Of a stretch of DNA of 64,000 bases, positions 41,619-51,425 are shown piece after piece. The notes under the pieces are model-generated. The model made no database searches and was not told the DNA's origin. It was given only the letters and a program-made list of their open reading frames with translations. The position numbers and the translations under genes are program-made. The number at the start of each line of letters is the position of its first letter. The first letter of the stretch is position 1. The stretch comes from Clostridium_AD sp050717545 (lineage in GTDB: Bacteria > Bacillota > Clostridia > Clostridiales > Clostridiaceae), in the NCBI RefSeq assembly GCF_050717545.1, contig NZ_JBOITN010000044.1, positions 15,791 to 79,790 on the forward strand, given 5' to 3'.

Positions 41619-42156
41619 ATATCACAAGAAACAAGCGTAAAAATTATAAAAACTTTCACTGTGCTCAGTTTTATTCTTATGGTTACTGTTAATGCATTAG
41701 CAAACACTTTCCATGATTTTAATGGTTGTAATATTAGTTTGCTTAATTAAAATTAATATCAAACTAAATTCCACACAACTAACCTCAAAGGAAAAATTAT
41801 TTGTAAAACTTCCTTTTAGCGTTTATTTTGGGTGGATTACTGTAGCAACAATAGCTAATGCCTCCACATTGCTTGTTAGTTTAGGCTGGAATGGTTGGAG
41901 CATATCTGAACAAATTTGGACAATAGTTATTTTATTTGTTGGGCTTATTATTGGTATGACTACAACATTAAAAAATAAAGATATTCCTTATGGCATAGTT
42001 ATATTTTGGGCCTACTTAGGCATACTCATCAAACATGTTTCCTCAAGTGGATTTGCAGGTAAATATCCTGGAATTATAACTACACTAATCATTTCATTAG
42101 TTGTTATTTTCATATGCATAATATACGTTGCAAAGAAGGTAAGAAATATAACATAA
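41619..42156 (+). pseudogene. TspO/MBR-like (tryptophan-rich sensory) membrane protein, decayed
   Basis: After GGAGTG, a frame begins ATA TCA CAA GAA where ATG is expected, and reads a first membrane helix (VLSFILMVTVNALAN). At about 41708 it breaks. From 41713 another frame continues with the C-terminal half: KLPFSVYFGWITVATIANAS, LVSLGWNGWSISEQIW and later YGIVIFWAYLGILIKH. Full-length relatives are about 230-270 residues, so roughly 100 in the middle are missing. The start mutation, deletion and frameshift together mark a pseudogene. The 147-residue piece from 41713 could still be made but would lack half of the protein. Confidence 0.65.
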
Positions 42157-42174
42157 CTGTTTTGACAATCACAA

Positions 42175-43533
42175 TTATTTTTCGCTTATGCATTTGGGCT
42201 TCTTCAATCCATACAATTTTTTATGAGTTATATAGTAAGCAATTCCTAAAGGTATACAAGAACCAATCCATGCAAGAGGATTGGCCATGGATATACCTGT
42301 AAAACCTAAGTACTTTGATAAAATAATAGCAGCAAAGGTTCGCATAATTAGTTCCATAACCCCCGCTAAAGTAGGAGCAAGACTCTGTCCTAATCCTTGA
42401 AGACTAAATCTATAAATAAAAAGCAGTGCTAACACAAAATACATTGATCCATTGATGTTTAAATAAGTTTGTGCAAGAGATACTACTTTTGGTTGCTTAT
42501 CCCCTACAAAAAGTAATATCATAAAATGTCCAGCTAAAATATTAAATAGACCAACAATAATACTAAAACCTACTGATATGATACTACATTGTTTTATACC
42601 AATACGAATTCTATCTATTTTACCTGCACCATAGTTTTGGGCTACAAATGTGGCCATTGTAATACCAAATGACATCATAGGTTGAATAGCTAGTATATCA
42701 ATTTTTTGTGCTGCAGTGTATGCAGCTACGGCTACTTCACCTAAATTATTCAGTGCAAATTGAATAGTAATTGCACCGATTGCTATAATAGAATTCTGGA
42801 ATGCCATAGGAAGTCCCATTCTTAAATGATCCAATATGATTTTATTTGTTAAATGCCAATCACTCCTGTGAAGTTTTAAAATAGGCATTCTTTTCGTGAT
42901 AAATATAAAGCATAATATAGCAGAAATTGCTTGAGATATTGTGGTTGCAAAAGCTGCTCCTTCAACCCCCATTGATAATCCTAAAATGAATACGAAATCT
43001 AAAATTATGTTTATAACACTAGCAATAGCTAAAAATATTAGTGGTGTTCGACTGTCTCCCAAAGCTCTCATAACATTAGAAAACAAGTTAAATAACATGG
43101 AAACTACAATACCACTGAAAATTATAATTATAAAATTATAAGCACCTTCTATTATTTCTGGTGGTGTATGCATTATCTCTAAAATTGGGCGTGCGAATAT
43201 AACACTTATAATTGTTAGAACCATTGTGATTAATAAACTTAGTATAATACTTGCCACATAACTATGTCTTACCCCCTGTGCATCTCCAGCTCCAAAGCAC
43301 GTAGCCGTGATTATGGAAAATCCAGCAGTTAGTCCTTGTGAAAATCCAAGTATAAGAAACATTATGCTCCCAGTACAGCCTACTGTCGCTAGTGCATTTA
43401 CTCCAAGTGTACGTCCTACAATCAGAGTATCTGCTAAACTATAAAATTGTTGAAATATATTACCTATAAGTAATGGCAGCGTAAAAACTAAAATAATTTT
43501 AGCTGGACTACCCTTTGTTAAGTCTCGTATCAT
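42175..43533 (-). CDS. MATE-family efflux transporter
   Basis: A 452-residue membrane protein with twelve helices in two homologous halves. The N-terminal KGSPAKIILVFTLPLLIGNI and QQFYSLADTLIVGRTLG segments are typical of the MATE (NorM/DinF-like) family, as are SRTPLIFLAIASVINIILDF and, in the second half, NFGAGK-like QNYGAGKIDRI. It exports drugs or metabolites by sodium or proton antiport. The substrate is not known. It is a single gene; the tail of the TspO-like pseudogene is on the opposite strand, converging on it. Confidence 0.92.
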   Translation of the reverse strand: MIRDLTKGSPAKIILVFTLPLLIGNIFQQFYSLADTLIVGRTLGVNALATVGCTGSIMFLILGFSQGLTAGFSIITATCFGAGDAQGVRHSYVASIILSLLITMVLTIISVIFARPILEIMHTPPEIIEGAYNFIIIIFSGIVVSMLFNLFSNVMRALGDSRTPLIFLAIASVINIILDFVFILGLSMGVEGAAFATTISQAISAILCFIFITKRMPILKLHRSDWHLTNKIILDHLRMGLPMAFQNSIIAIGAITIQFALNNLGEVAVAAYTAAQKIDILAIQPMMSFGITMATFVAQNYGAGKIDRIRIGIKQCSIISVGFSIIVGLFNILAGHFMILLFVGDKQPKVVSLAQTYLNINGSMYFVLALLFIYRFSLQGLGQSLAPTLAGVMELIMRTFAAIILSKYLGFTGISMANPLAWIGSCIPLGIAYYITHKKLYGLKKPKCISEK

Positions 43534-43613
43534 AAAATATGCCCTCCATTAGCCGACTAAAATATATACCATATTATATCATGAATATTGTATTAAGTTC
43601 TAAAAAATAAACC

Positions 43614-43660
43614 TTAAGACCCTTATCAAAAACTGAAACAGTTTTTGATAAGGGTCTTAA
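43614..43660. terminator. Strong hairpin terminator
   Basis: TTAAGACCCTTATCAAAAAC and its complement form a stem of 22 pairs with a three-base loop. It is followed on the minus strand by GGTTTATTTTTT. It lies about 120 bases after the Uma2 gene stop. Confidence 0.7.
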
Positions 43661-43780
43661 TGCAATGTGAACTCCAAAAACTATACTCATTAAAAACTTT
43701 TCCCCGAAAGAGGAATAGCTTTATAATAATTGTGGAGTTGGATTTGATACCGCTAGTAATTCAAGTCATTATTAAGATTA

Positions 43781-44338
43781 TCAGTCGAATACTGCTTTTA
43801 TAGCTATTGAAAACTCTTTAAATATTTCTGATTTTACAATATCATCTTTAGTGTATATCGTACTTTCTCCGTATGCCTTGTCTTCATACTTATATACTGT
43901 AATAGCTTTGTTTTTAGGCGAAACTATCCAATATTCTGGTATTTTAAATTTTTCATATAAATTTAGCTTTGTAATAGTGTCATGACTAGCATTAGAAGGT
44001 GATGTTATTTCAATAACTATAGTAGGAACCCCTTCATAAGTGTTTTCTTTGAACTTTGATTTATCACAAATAACCATAATATCTGGTTGAACAGATTTCT
44101 TGTTTTTTATTTCTTCATTTTCTAATACAACATCTAATGGAGCAATCAGTACTTCACATTGGGAGTTTTTAAAGTATTCTGAAGCATGAATATTGATTTT
44201 ATTTAGAATTCGTTGATGCTCAACACTAGGTGACGACATATAAATTATTTCTCCATCTATAAATTCAACACGTTCTATATCTTTTGTTATTTCAAGAAAC
44301 TCTCCGTATGTAGGTTTCGTGCTTAATTGAGGTATCAT
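43781..44338 (-). CDS. Uma2-family PD-(D/E)XK protein
   Basis: A 185-residue protein of the Uma2 family, a restriction-endonuclease-like fold. The motifs are ERVEFIDGEIIYMSSPSVEH, PLDVVLENEE, QPDIMVICD with the metal-binding Asp, and TIVIEITSPSNASHD followed by TKLNLYEKF with the catalytic-position Glu and Lys. The nuclease activity of most members is untested and they are often single genes. The start is ATG 44338, with AAAGGTTGTG upstream; an in-frame ATG at 44410 lacks a binding site and would add a tail absent in the family. No partner toxin, antitoxin or transposon gene is near. Confidence 0.87.
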   Translation of the reverse strand: MIPQLSTKPTYGEFLEITKDIERVEFIDGEIIYMSSPSVEHQRILNKINIHASEYFKNSQCEVLIAPLDVVLENEEIKNKKSVQPDIMVICDKSKFKENTYEGVPTIVIEITSPSNASHDTITKLNLYEKFKIPEYWIVSPKNKAITVYKYEDKAYGESTIYTKDDIVKSEIFKEFSIAIKAVFD

Positions 44339-44615
44339 AACTTCACAACCTTTCTCATTATTAATCCAATTATACCACAACCCAGAAGTTATATTTTTAC
44401 TATTTTTCATTAACTATTTTCCAATAAAATTATTGTAGTATTATTAAAACAAATTACTTCACAATTTGTTCACGACCCTAGGGGAAGATTATGAAGGTTT
44501 AAAATAACTTCTATTCTATATTAAAAATCATTTTTTTCTATATTCATGATATAATATAAATATTCTTGTGGTTCCTTGTATATTTAAAGCCACTTTTAGT
44601 GAAAGGAGTAATTTT

Positions 44616-45410
44616 ATGAATAATATAATTGATCTAGGTATTCCCATTGTTAAAAACATAGTATTCTCTCTAGTAACATTAATAATTGGATTAATAGTAA
44701 TTAAATGGACTACTCGTCAATTGAGTAAGTATATGGTCAAATTCTCCATTGATAATAGTTTAAAATCATTTGTTTCATCCTTAGTAAATATAATATTAAA
44801 AATATTTTTAGTTATCTCTATTATTAAAATTTTAGGAATTGATACTAGTTCTATAGTCGCCGCATTAGCTGCGTTAGGATTCGCCATAGGGCTTGCTCTC
44901 CAAGGATCCTTATCTAATTTTGCAGGCGGTATTCTATTATTGGTTACAAAACCATTCAAATCCGGAGATTACATTGAAGCAGATGGATACCGAGGGGTTG
45001 TAAAGCAGATGCAAATTCTTAATACAGAATTAGTTACATTTGATAATAAGGTGATCTATATACCAAACGGGAACCTATCAAATGCCACTATAGTTAACCA
45101 TTCAGTAAACGACACTCGTAGAGTAGACCTTACTTTTAGTGTCGGATATGATGCTGATTCTGTTAAAGTTATACAGGTCTTAAAAGAGGTTGTTGATAAC
45201 CATTCTCAAATCTTTGGAGAACCTGAGCCATTTATAAGAATGTCTGAGCATGGAGACAGTGCTATAGTATATTTAGTTAAAGCATGGGTTAACTCAGTTG
45301 ATTATTGGACAGTATATTACGATCTCATTGAAATGGTAAAAAAACGTTTTGATGAGGAAAATATATCAATACCGTACCCACAAATGGATGTTCACTTTAA
45401 TAAAAACTAG
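44616..45410 (+). CDS. Small-conductance mechanosensitive channel (MscS family)
   Basis: A 264-residue MscS-type channel with three membrane helices. The pore-lining helix has the Gly/Ala pattern ALAALGFAIGLALQGSLSNF, followed by AGGILLLVTKPFKSGDYIE, the start of the beta domain. The C-terminal alpha/beta domain ends ISIPYPQMDVHF, as usual. It opens on hypo-osmotic shock to release solutes. The start is ATG 44616 after AAAGGAG; an earlier in-frame start at 44568 has no binding site. It is monocistronic, with a strong terminator after it. Confidence 0.92.
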   Translation: MNNIIDLGIPIVKNIVFSLVTLIIGLIVIKWTTRQLSKYMVKFSIDNSLKSFVSSLVNIILKIFLVISIIKILGIDTSSIVAALAALGFAIGLALQGSLSNFAGGILLLVTKPFKSGDYIEADGYRGVVKQMQILNTELVTFDNKVIYIPNGNLSNATIVNHSVNDTRRVDLTFSVGYDADSVKVIQVLKEVVDNHSQIFGEPEPFIRMSEHGDSAIVYLVKAWVNSVDYWTVYYDLIEMVKKRFDEENISIPYPQMDVHFNKN

Positions 45411-45441
45411 CTAAAAAATAACACCCGCTTTTTATAGATGT

Positions 45442-45481
45442 AAATAGGGGTTATGATTTTAAAAAATCATAACCCCTATTT
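45442..45481. terminator. Strong terminator between convergent genes
   Basis: AAATAGGGGTTATGATTTT pairs with AATCATAACCCCTATTT around a short A loop. It ends mscS on the plus strand and may also serve the PTS operon on the minus strand. Confidence 0.85.
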
Positions 45482-45526
45482 ATAATAACTACTAAAATCT
45501 TTCAACTGGTACAACATTCTATATTT

Positions 45527-45970
45527 TTACTGTATCCTTACAAACTCATCATATAAACTAACCACATCTTTCATTTCCATAAATGATTGGATTCGTTTCT
45601 CGTCGGAAAGAATTTGTGCTATTTGTTGAAGCACTTCCACATGGCTCTCTGCATCTTCTGCAGCTAGAGTAATAATCAACCGAACTGTATCCTCTTTCCC
45701 CTTAAATGTTATAGGAGACTTGACAAGAGTAAGTGCTAACTGTTTATGGATTACACCATCTTCCGGACGTGCATGGACAAGTGCTACATCAGGACACAGT
45801 ACATAATATGCGCCATGCTTTTCTGTAAGTTCAATTATTGCCTTCGGATAATTTTGTGTAATATATCCCTGCTCAATTAATTTTCTTGTAGAAATATATA
45901 TGGCTTCTTGCCAGTCTGACACACTATCAAGAATTTGAACATTTTTCTTTTGCAGCATATCTGAAATCAT
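45527..45970 (-). CDS. PTS EIIA subunit (fructose/ascorbate type)
   Basis: A 147-residue EIIA protein of the PTS_EIIA_2 family. The phosphorylated His is H66 in VALVHARPEDGV. Length and sequence fit UlaC-like EIIA proteins that serve ascorbate-type permeases. It takes phosphate from HPr and passes it to the EIIB at 46027. It is the last gene of the operon (EIIC-EIIB-EIIA on the minus strand), 56 bases after EIIB. Confidence 0.9.
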   Translation of the reverse strand: MISDMLQKKNVQILDSVSDWQEAIYISTRKLIEQGYITQNYPKAIIELTEKHGAYYVLCPDVALVHARPEDGVIHKQLALTLVKSPITFKGKEDTVRLIITLAAEDAESHVEVLQQIAQILSDEKRIQSFMEMKDVVSLYDEFVRIQ

Positions 45971-46026
45971 TCCATTCCCACCGCCCTTTACTGCTTCATG
46001 TATTTTATAAAGTCATAAACTTATTT

Positions 46027-46311
46027 TTATTTATGACTTTCCATATATGCACATAACTTCGTTTCTAGTTCATTAATATCTGTCAATCTATCAATTGAAA
46101 TTGTATCTCCTACTTTCGCACATTCTTCATATAAATCAGATGAACAGATAAATAAGTCTGCCGCACCTGGAAAAGCATCATAAATCCCTGCATGATTCAC
46201 CTCTATATCACTAATGTTTAACTTAGTAAGCACCTTTTTCAAGTTCATTTCAACAAGAAAAGAAGATCCTAAACCGGACATACAACAACATAAAATTTTA
46301 GAAATTTTCAT
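46027..46311 (-). CDS. PTS EIIB subunit (lactose/ascorbate type)
   Basis: A 94-residue EIIB protein. The active Cys is in the loop CCCMSGLGSSFLVEMNLKK; three Cys stand together here and the last aligns with the phospho-acceptor. The fold matches UlaB-like EIIB. The start is ATG 46311 because AAAGGAGGA lies just upstream; the longer frame to 46398 overlaps the EIIC gene. The true start still overlaps the EIIC stop by 14 bases, so the two are coupled. Confidence 0.9.
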   Translation of the reverse strand: MKISKILCCCMSGLGSSFLVEMNLKKVLTKLNISDIEVNHAGIYDAFPGAADLFICSSDLYEECAKVGDTISIDRLTDINELETKLCAYMESHK

Positions 46312-47701
46312 TTTCACTCCTCCTTTCAGTAATACCAGGTTTGCCAGCTGTAAGTGCCGACCAAACAATTGGTGATAGGAATAAGATAATAGTAACAATC
46401 AAGATACCAGTACCTGAGATAAGACGTCCAACCTGCGTATTGAAAATAGCGATAACAGCTGCATCGGAACCACCAAATGTTGTTCCATCAACTAAAACCT
46501 TTCCAAACTTAATCAATAAAGCTGGGAAGATACTAATTGCAAATCCAGTAAATACTGATCCAAGTATTGCACCTCTAAAACCACCTTCTTTATTACATAA
46601 ACATCCTGATGTTGCTCCATAGAAGAATGAGCAAAACAAAGTAGGAAGAATTAAAGGAAGTTCAATTGGTGTACCTACACATACAACCTGTATGAAGAAT
46701 GCAATAATACATCCAATAGTTGCACTGATAAAACCAATTAAAACTGAGTTTGGCTGATATGGAAACAAAATTGGAATATCAACAGCCGGTACTGCATTAG
46801 GAATAAATTTATCAGCAGCACCTTTAAATGCTGGAACAAGTTCTGCAACAAACATACGAACACCAGCCTGAATAATATAAATAGCCACTGCAAATTGTGC
46901 ACCATAAGTAATAGAAAAAATGATTAAATTTGTTCCTGCAAAAGTTTTTGTTGCCACTTCTGGAGCAAATATCATCGCAAGTACGCTAACAACAAGATAA
47001 ACAAATATCATTGCTAGAGACAGAGAAATCGTTAAGTCACGTAAAATATTTAACGATTTAGGCACTTTGATTTCTTCTGCAGATTTTTCTTTATTGCCTG
47101 TTAACCGAGCAATTTGAGTAGCAAGCCAATAATAAATAATTCCGCTATGTCCAACTGCTAAATCCTTTGAACCCGTAACCTTGCAAACTGATTTATAAAT
47201 TAAAGCTGGAGAAACAGCCATATAAGTTCCTGTTAATAAACCGCCGCAAAGGATAACCTGCCATGTAGGCATGTTTAGTGCATTCAAAGAAATAGCACAT
47301 ACTGTTGAAACCCACATAACTTCATGTCCGGTTAAATATACAAATTTAAATTTAGAAAAACGAGCTTGAACAATATTAACAATTAATGCAATTGCCATTA
47401 TTCCGGATAGTGCTGTTCCAAATTTTGCAGAAGCTACAGCAAATGCAGATTCATTAACCGGAAGTGTACCTGTTAAATTAAAAGTACTTGACATCAGTGT
47501 ATTCAAAGGATCGAGTGACCCAATTACAACACCAGCCCCTGCGCTAATTAAACTAAAACCAATAATTGTTTTAATAGTTCCTTTGATAATATCTGGTGTT
47601 TTTTTCTTTTGAATAAGAAGACCAATCATAACAATCAATGCAATCAAGATAGTTGGGTTTGATAGGAACTGTACAATAAATTTCAAAATGAGATTTAACA
47701 T
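46298..47701 (-). CDS. PTS EIIC permease of the Ula (SgaT) type
   Basis: A 467-residue membrane protein with about eleven helices. Family marks of the ascorbate-type EIIC are PTILIALIVMIGLLIQKK near the start, TGHEVMWVSTVCAIS, AVGHSGIIYYWLATQIARL and EGGFRGAILGSVFTG. It moves and phosphorylates a sugar or sugar acid with its EIIA and EIIB. The ula enzymes for ascorbate breakdown (UlaD/E/F/G) are missing; a fructose-6-phosphate aldolase-like gene accompanies it, so another substrate is possible. The start is ATG 47701 after AAGGAGG. Confidence 0.9.
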   Translation of the reverse strand: MLNLILKFIVQFLSNPTILIALIVMIGLLIQKKKTPDIIKGTIKTIIGFSLISAGAGVVIGSLDPLNTLMSSTFNLTGTLPVNESAFAVASAKFGTALSGIMAIALIVNIVQARFSKFKFVYLTGHEVMWVSTVCAISLNALNMPTWQVILCGGLLTGTYMAVSPALIYKSVCKVTGSKDLAVGHSGIIYYWLATQIARLTGNKEKSAEEIKVPKSLNILRDLTISLSLAMIFVYLVVSVLAMIFAPEVATKTFAGTNLIIFSITYGAQFAVAIYIIQAGVRMFVAELVPAFKGAADKFIPNAVPAVDIPILFPYQPNSVLIGFISATIGCIIAFFIQVVCVGTPIELPLILPTLFCSFFYGATSGCLCNKEGGFRGAILGSVFTGFAISIFPALLIKFGKVLVDGTTFGGSDAAVIAIFNTQVGRLISGTGILIVTIILFLSPIVWSALTAGKPGITERRSENENF

Positions 47702-47831
47702 AGTGAAAACATCCTCCTTCATCTACACAAAATATGATCTAAACATGCACATTTATTAATTATAGTATCGCATTTCTTGTGTAAAATTAAAAGTCCAACC
47801 TATTGCATTAATATCTGTGCAATAATTTTGA

Positions 47832-49880
47832 CTATACCTTCATATCATCTTTAAACAGTTCATTTAAAACACGAAAAACATCTTCTTCACACTCTGCTTC
47901 AAGCATCTGATTCATTACTTCAGGTTGCTCATTTAAACATGCAATATTCTGTAGAATATGTATATGTTCACTTTGATTAGGCGTTGCCAGTACAAATAGA
48001 AATTGTACTTTTTCTTTTCCCATAATATCTAGTCCATTTTTATATATACTTAGTGATAGACCTATTTTACTTACACCATCTTTAGGCTGTGCATGCGCAA
48101 TTGCAATCTGTGGACTAATTACAAAATAGGGGCCATGCTCATGAGCCAAAGAAATTATCACATCAATATAACGTTCAGTTATGCAATGATTTACTAATAA
48201 TACTTCTGAGGTCTTTTGAATGGCTTGTTCCCAGGATTTTTCTTCTTTCTCATGAATTTGTACACCATACTTCTTTATCATATCAAAAAGCGTCACCTGA
48301 TGACTTCCAGGGATATTTATCAATGAACCACCTGCATTTAAATAATCCCGCATCTCTTTTTTAATTTTGATGTAGACTTTTTCATCCACATTTCTTTTTA
48401 CAATATTCAAAAGTGCCTTAAACTGCCTACTATCTGTTTTATATTCAATATTTAAAATCATCATTAAAGAAGCAATATTCGACTTATCTTCTACCGTTAG
48501 AATCGGATGCACTAATATTAGTGGAAACTTACAGGTAAAGTCTATAGTTGAAATCACAAAATCTATTTTTGTTTCTTCGCAATAAGAATTAACTTCATTT
48601 GGTTTGATAGTATTAACAACAATAATATTATCAAATTGATTTTCAATTTCCGTCCTTAGCAGTCTAGAGCTAGTTGTAACATTCAAACATGTAATTAATA
48701 CATTTGCACATGTTATCTTCTTTTTTGCATTTTTCATAAAAGCACCAAAATGCATGGTCAAATAAGTAATTTCGCTTTCAAAAAGCATATACGGAAACTT
48801 ATCCTTAAGGTTCTTGCAACATAGCTGCGTAATTGTAAATAAATCTGTATAATTCTCTTTTATCTCCTCAAGCAGAGGATTTATGTTAGGTATTGAATAA
48901 CAATAATTATAATAAGAAAGTTTAAGATGCATATATATGGAATCAATTAGTTCCTCGCGCTTTTCAAAATTTAGACATGATAACTTTTCAAACATCGCTA
49001 CAATTTCTGCTGCTAGATCTAACAAAGAAAAATCCTTGTCATTACTATTTTGTAAAAATGTTCTATTATTTGAATAGCTTAAAAGATATATCATTAAATA
49101 AATCCGCTCATGATATAATAATTCCGTAAAATATTTATCAATCATTTTTAACTCATTAGAAGTATTAATAAACTTCAAATCAACCACATTAAACTGATAT
49201 GTAGTTGGAAATTCATGTATTACTACTAATAAGTAAGAAAGCGTTATAATATCATTCTCATCTAGCTGAATCTCAAGTTCTTTAATCACTTGTTTCAATT
49301 TACTTATATATAAATCAATAGTCTCACGTTTAAAAATATCCAAGCTGGTGTAGCTATTATTCTTCAATAACTGAGAAAGGTAATCCAAAAAAACGGATCT
49401 CTTTCGGAAGGTATCTCCCTCTACATAATATCCATTCTTTCTGGAATTCATTAATTTTAGCTGACATTTACCTAGTATTTCTTTTGTCTCTGCCAAATCA
49501 TAAAGGGTGGCATTTTTAGTGATTTCAAACTTCTGAGAAAGCAATTCTAAGCGTATTATATTGTCAGAATAGATTGTACTGCAAATAATATAACTGATTC
49601 GATCCGTTTTATCAGTTATATTATTTTTTCCATTTAATAATTTTTGAACCATGTCGCGCTGCTTTGCAGTCAGATAATAGGTTCCACCATTGTTCCCTAT
49701 TCCACCAGCGCCCATATTTTTCAACAAATATTTAACATTCCCAATGCCATAATACACCATCCTTCTTGAAGACTTGATGTATATGGCAATTTTATCCGCA
49801 GAAATCGGATTTTCTTCATTAACCAAAACTTGCAAAATATTTCTTGTACTTTTCGATATTGGGGTTACGTATTTTGACAT
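47832..49880 (-). CDS. PRD-containing transcriptional activator with EIIB- and EIIA-like domains
   Basis: A 682-residue BglG/LicR/ManR-type regulator. Two N-terminal HTH segments (about 1-65 and 95-150) are followed by two PRD domains (about 190-395), an EIIB-like domain (about 410-495, NVLITCLNV with a Cys at the phospho-site) and a C-terminal EIIA_2 domain (about 540-680) with its His in IAIAHAQPKDGV. Phosphorylation by HPr and the PTS proteins would tune its activity, so it probably activates the EIIC-B-A genes that follow in response to substrate. It starts 37 bases after the TalC-like gene in the same direction. Confidence 0.87.
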   Translation of the reverse strand: MSKYVTPISKSTRNILQVLVNEENPISADKIAIYIKSSRRMVYYGIGNVKYLLKNMGAGGIGNNGGTYYLTAKQRDMVQKLLNGKNNITDKTDRISYIICSTIYSDNIIRLELLSQKFEITKNATLYDLAETKEILGKCQLKLMNSRKNGYYVEGDTFRKRSVFLDYLSQLLKNNSYTSLDIFKRETIDLYISKLKQVIKELEIQLDENDIITLSYLLVVIHEFPTTYQFNVVDLKFINTSNELKMIDKYFTELLYHERIYLMIYLLSYSNNRTFLQNSNDKDFSLLDLAAEIVAMFEKLSCLNFEKREELIDSIYMHLKLSYYNYCYSIPNINPLLEEIKENYTDLFTITQLCCKNLKDKFPYMLFESEITYLTMHFGAFMKNAKKKITCANVLITCLNVTTSSRLLRTEIENQFDNIIVVNTIKPNEVNSYCEETKIDFVISTIDFTCKFPLILVHPILTVEDKSNIASLMMILNIEYKTDSRQFKALLNIVKRNVDEKVYIKIKKEMRDYLNAGGSLINIPGSHQVTLFDMIKKYGVQIHEKEEKSWEQAIQKTSEVLLVNHCITERYIDVIISLAHEHGPYFVISPQIAIAHAQPKDGVSKIGLSLSIYKNGLDIMGKEKVQFLFVLATPNQSEHIHILQNIACLNEQPEVMNQMLEAECEEDVFRVLNELFKDDMKV

Positions 49881-49916
49881 AATATACTACTCCTTATTAA
49901 CAGCCGTGTTTTACCC

Positions 49917-50597
49917 TTAATCTAAATCAGCTATTGTCTTATCACCATAAATTATTTGCCAGTCGCTTGTGAAATCATCCACTGCTTTCTGTATAGATGG
50001 CATAGCAAATGCACCTTCTAATACATCAGGAGCTACTGTTGCAGTCTGTGCACCAGCTAAAAATGCTTTATTAACCTGGCCTATATTTTTAAAACTTGCA
50101 GCCACAATTTTAGTAGAATATCCATATTGGGAAATCATCTTTGCGAAAGAAGCAATAACATCTTCCGGATTAATTTCTAGATTCTCCATACGGTTATAAT
50201 AAGGTGCCATATAATCAGCGCCCGCTTCTAATGCAAGAAAGCCTTGTGCCTTTGAATAAATAGCGGTTGCTGTTACATTAATGCCACGTGCTTTTAATAT
50301 TTTCATTACCTTCAAACCTTCTATAGTAACTGGTACCTTAATATATACCTTACCATCAACTTTACTTAAAATACTATCAGCATCCCTTAACATACCCTCT
50401 ACGTCAGTTGCAGTAACTTGAATGTGTAAAGTCCTATTCTGACCGATAATAGACCGAATTTTATTCATATGTGCAAAGAAGTCAATCTTTCCTTCCTTTT
50501 TTACAATGCTTGGATTAGAAGTGATTCCTGTAATCGGAAAATATTCTATAAACCTTTTGATTGTTTCTAAATTTGCTGAGTCCAATAAATATTCCAT
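49917..50597 (-). CDS. Fructose-6-phosphate aldolase/transaldolase-like protein
   Basis: A 226-residue TIM-barrel protein of the TalC/FSA family. Marks are EYLLDSANLETIKRF, GITSNPSIVKKEG, the Schiff-base Lys in KVYIKVPVT and TAIYSKAQGFLALEAGADY. Small members either cleave fructose 6-phosphate to dihydroxyacetone and glyceraldehyde 3-phosphate or act as transaldolase; the sequence alone does not decide. It is in a PTS operon under DeoR- and PRD-type control, so it probably splits the phosphorylated sugar imported by the Ula-type permease. Confidence 0.87.
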   Translation of the reverse strand: MEYLLDSANLETIKRFIEYFPITGITSNPSIVKKEGKIDFFAHMNKIRSIIGQNRTLHIQVTATDVEGMLRDADSILSKVDGKVYIKVPVTIEGLKVMKILKARGINVTATAIYSKAQGFLALEAGADYMAPYYNRMENLEINPEDVIASFAKMISQYGYSTKIVAASFKNIGQVNKAFLAGAQTATVAPDVLEGAFAMPSIQKAVDDFTSDWQIIYGDKTIADLD

Positions 50598-50651
50598 AAA
50601 AATCCCCTTTTCTCTTTTTAATTTTTTTGTTGCAGCACCGAAGAAGCTAAT

Positions 50652-51398
50652 TTAAACGAATTGTAGTTTCACTTGTTTGGATTCTAAAAACGACTGAATT
50701 TCAGGTAAAATATCCTTATCAGTAATTAACTGATAAACATCCTCTATCTGTAAAAATGGAATTGCACTGGCATGCTCTAGCTTCGCAGATTCTGTTAAAA
50801 TATAGGTATGATTTGCACAAGCGGCTAGAGCTCTCAACGTATCGACGCGAATTAAATCCACTCCGGTAAATCCCGTTTGTATGGAAAACCCATCTGTTCC
50901 CATGAAAATTTTATCCACATGAAGATTTTTCGCACATTCCTTAGTCATAGGGCCTACCATAGCTTGAGTATGTTTTTGATAATTACCACCCAAGAGTATA
51001 ATTTCGACATCAGTATTATATTTAATAAAATTGGCAATATAAGAGGAATTAGTAATCACCGTAATACCCCTCCTGATAGATATGAGCTGTTCTACAAACA
51101 TTGCACAGATAGATCCGGATTCCACCATAATAGTTTCCCCATCCTCTACCAATTCTGCCGCCGACTTAGCTATCTTTTGCTTTTTTTCATAATGAAAAGC
51201 CATGTGGTAATTGATATCGTCTTTACTTTTTAATAAGGCATATCCCCGCTCTCTTCGCAGAATACCCTTCTCTGATAAATAAATCAAATCCTTTCTAATG
51301 GTAACTTGAGATGCCCGTAAAAGTTTTGACAATTCATTTACTTCTATCTTTTCGTATTTACTTACTATTTCAATCAATTTTGTATGACGCTTATTCAT
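50652..51398 (-). CDS. DeoR-family sugar repressor
   Basis: A 248-residue regulator with the DeoR HTH (KYEKIEVNELSKLLRASQVT, then IRKDLIYLSEKGILRRERG) and a C-terminal sugar-phosphate sensor domain (about 75-235, TIMVESGSICAMFVEQL, MGTDGFSIQTGFTG). Such repressors release DNA on binding a sugar phosphate. It is the first gene of the operon DeoR-TalC-PRD-EIIC-EIIB-EIIA. A good sigma-A promoter lies 28 bases upstream, with a TTTCGTACGAAA palindrome just before its -35, a likely autoregulatory site. Confidence 0.9.
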   Translation of the reverse strand: MNKRHTKLIEIVSKYEKIEVNELSKLLRASQVTIRKDLIYLSEKGILRRERGYALLKSKDDINYHMAFHYEKKQKIAKSAAELVEDGETIMVESGSICAMFVEQLISIRRGITVITNSSYIANFIKYNTDVEIILLGGNYQKHTQAMVGPMTKECAKNLHVDKIFMGTDGFSIQTGFTGVDLIRVDTLRALAACANHTYILTESAKLEHASAIPFLQIEDVYQLITDKDILPEIQSFLESKQVKLQFV

Positions 51399-51425
51399 AA
51401 TCCTTTCTCCTTTAATGTTAGTTAT

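Noticed and set aside
50877..51233. Plus-strand frame of 118 codons
   Set aside because: Antisense to the DeoR gene and without features of a protein family.
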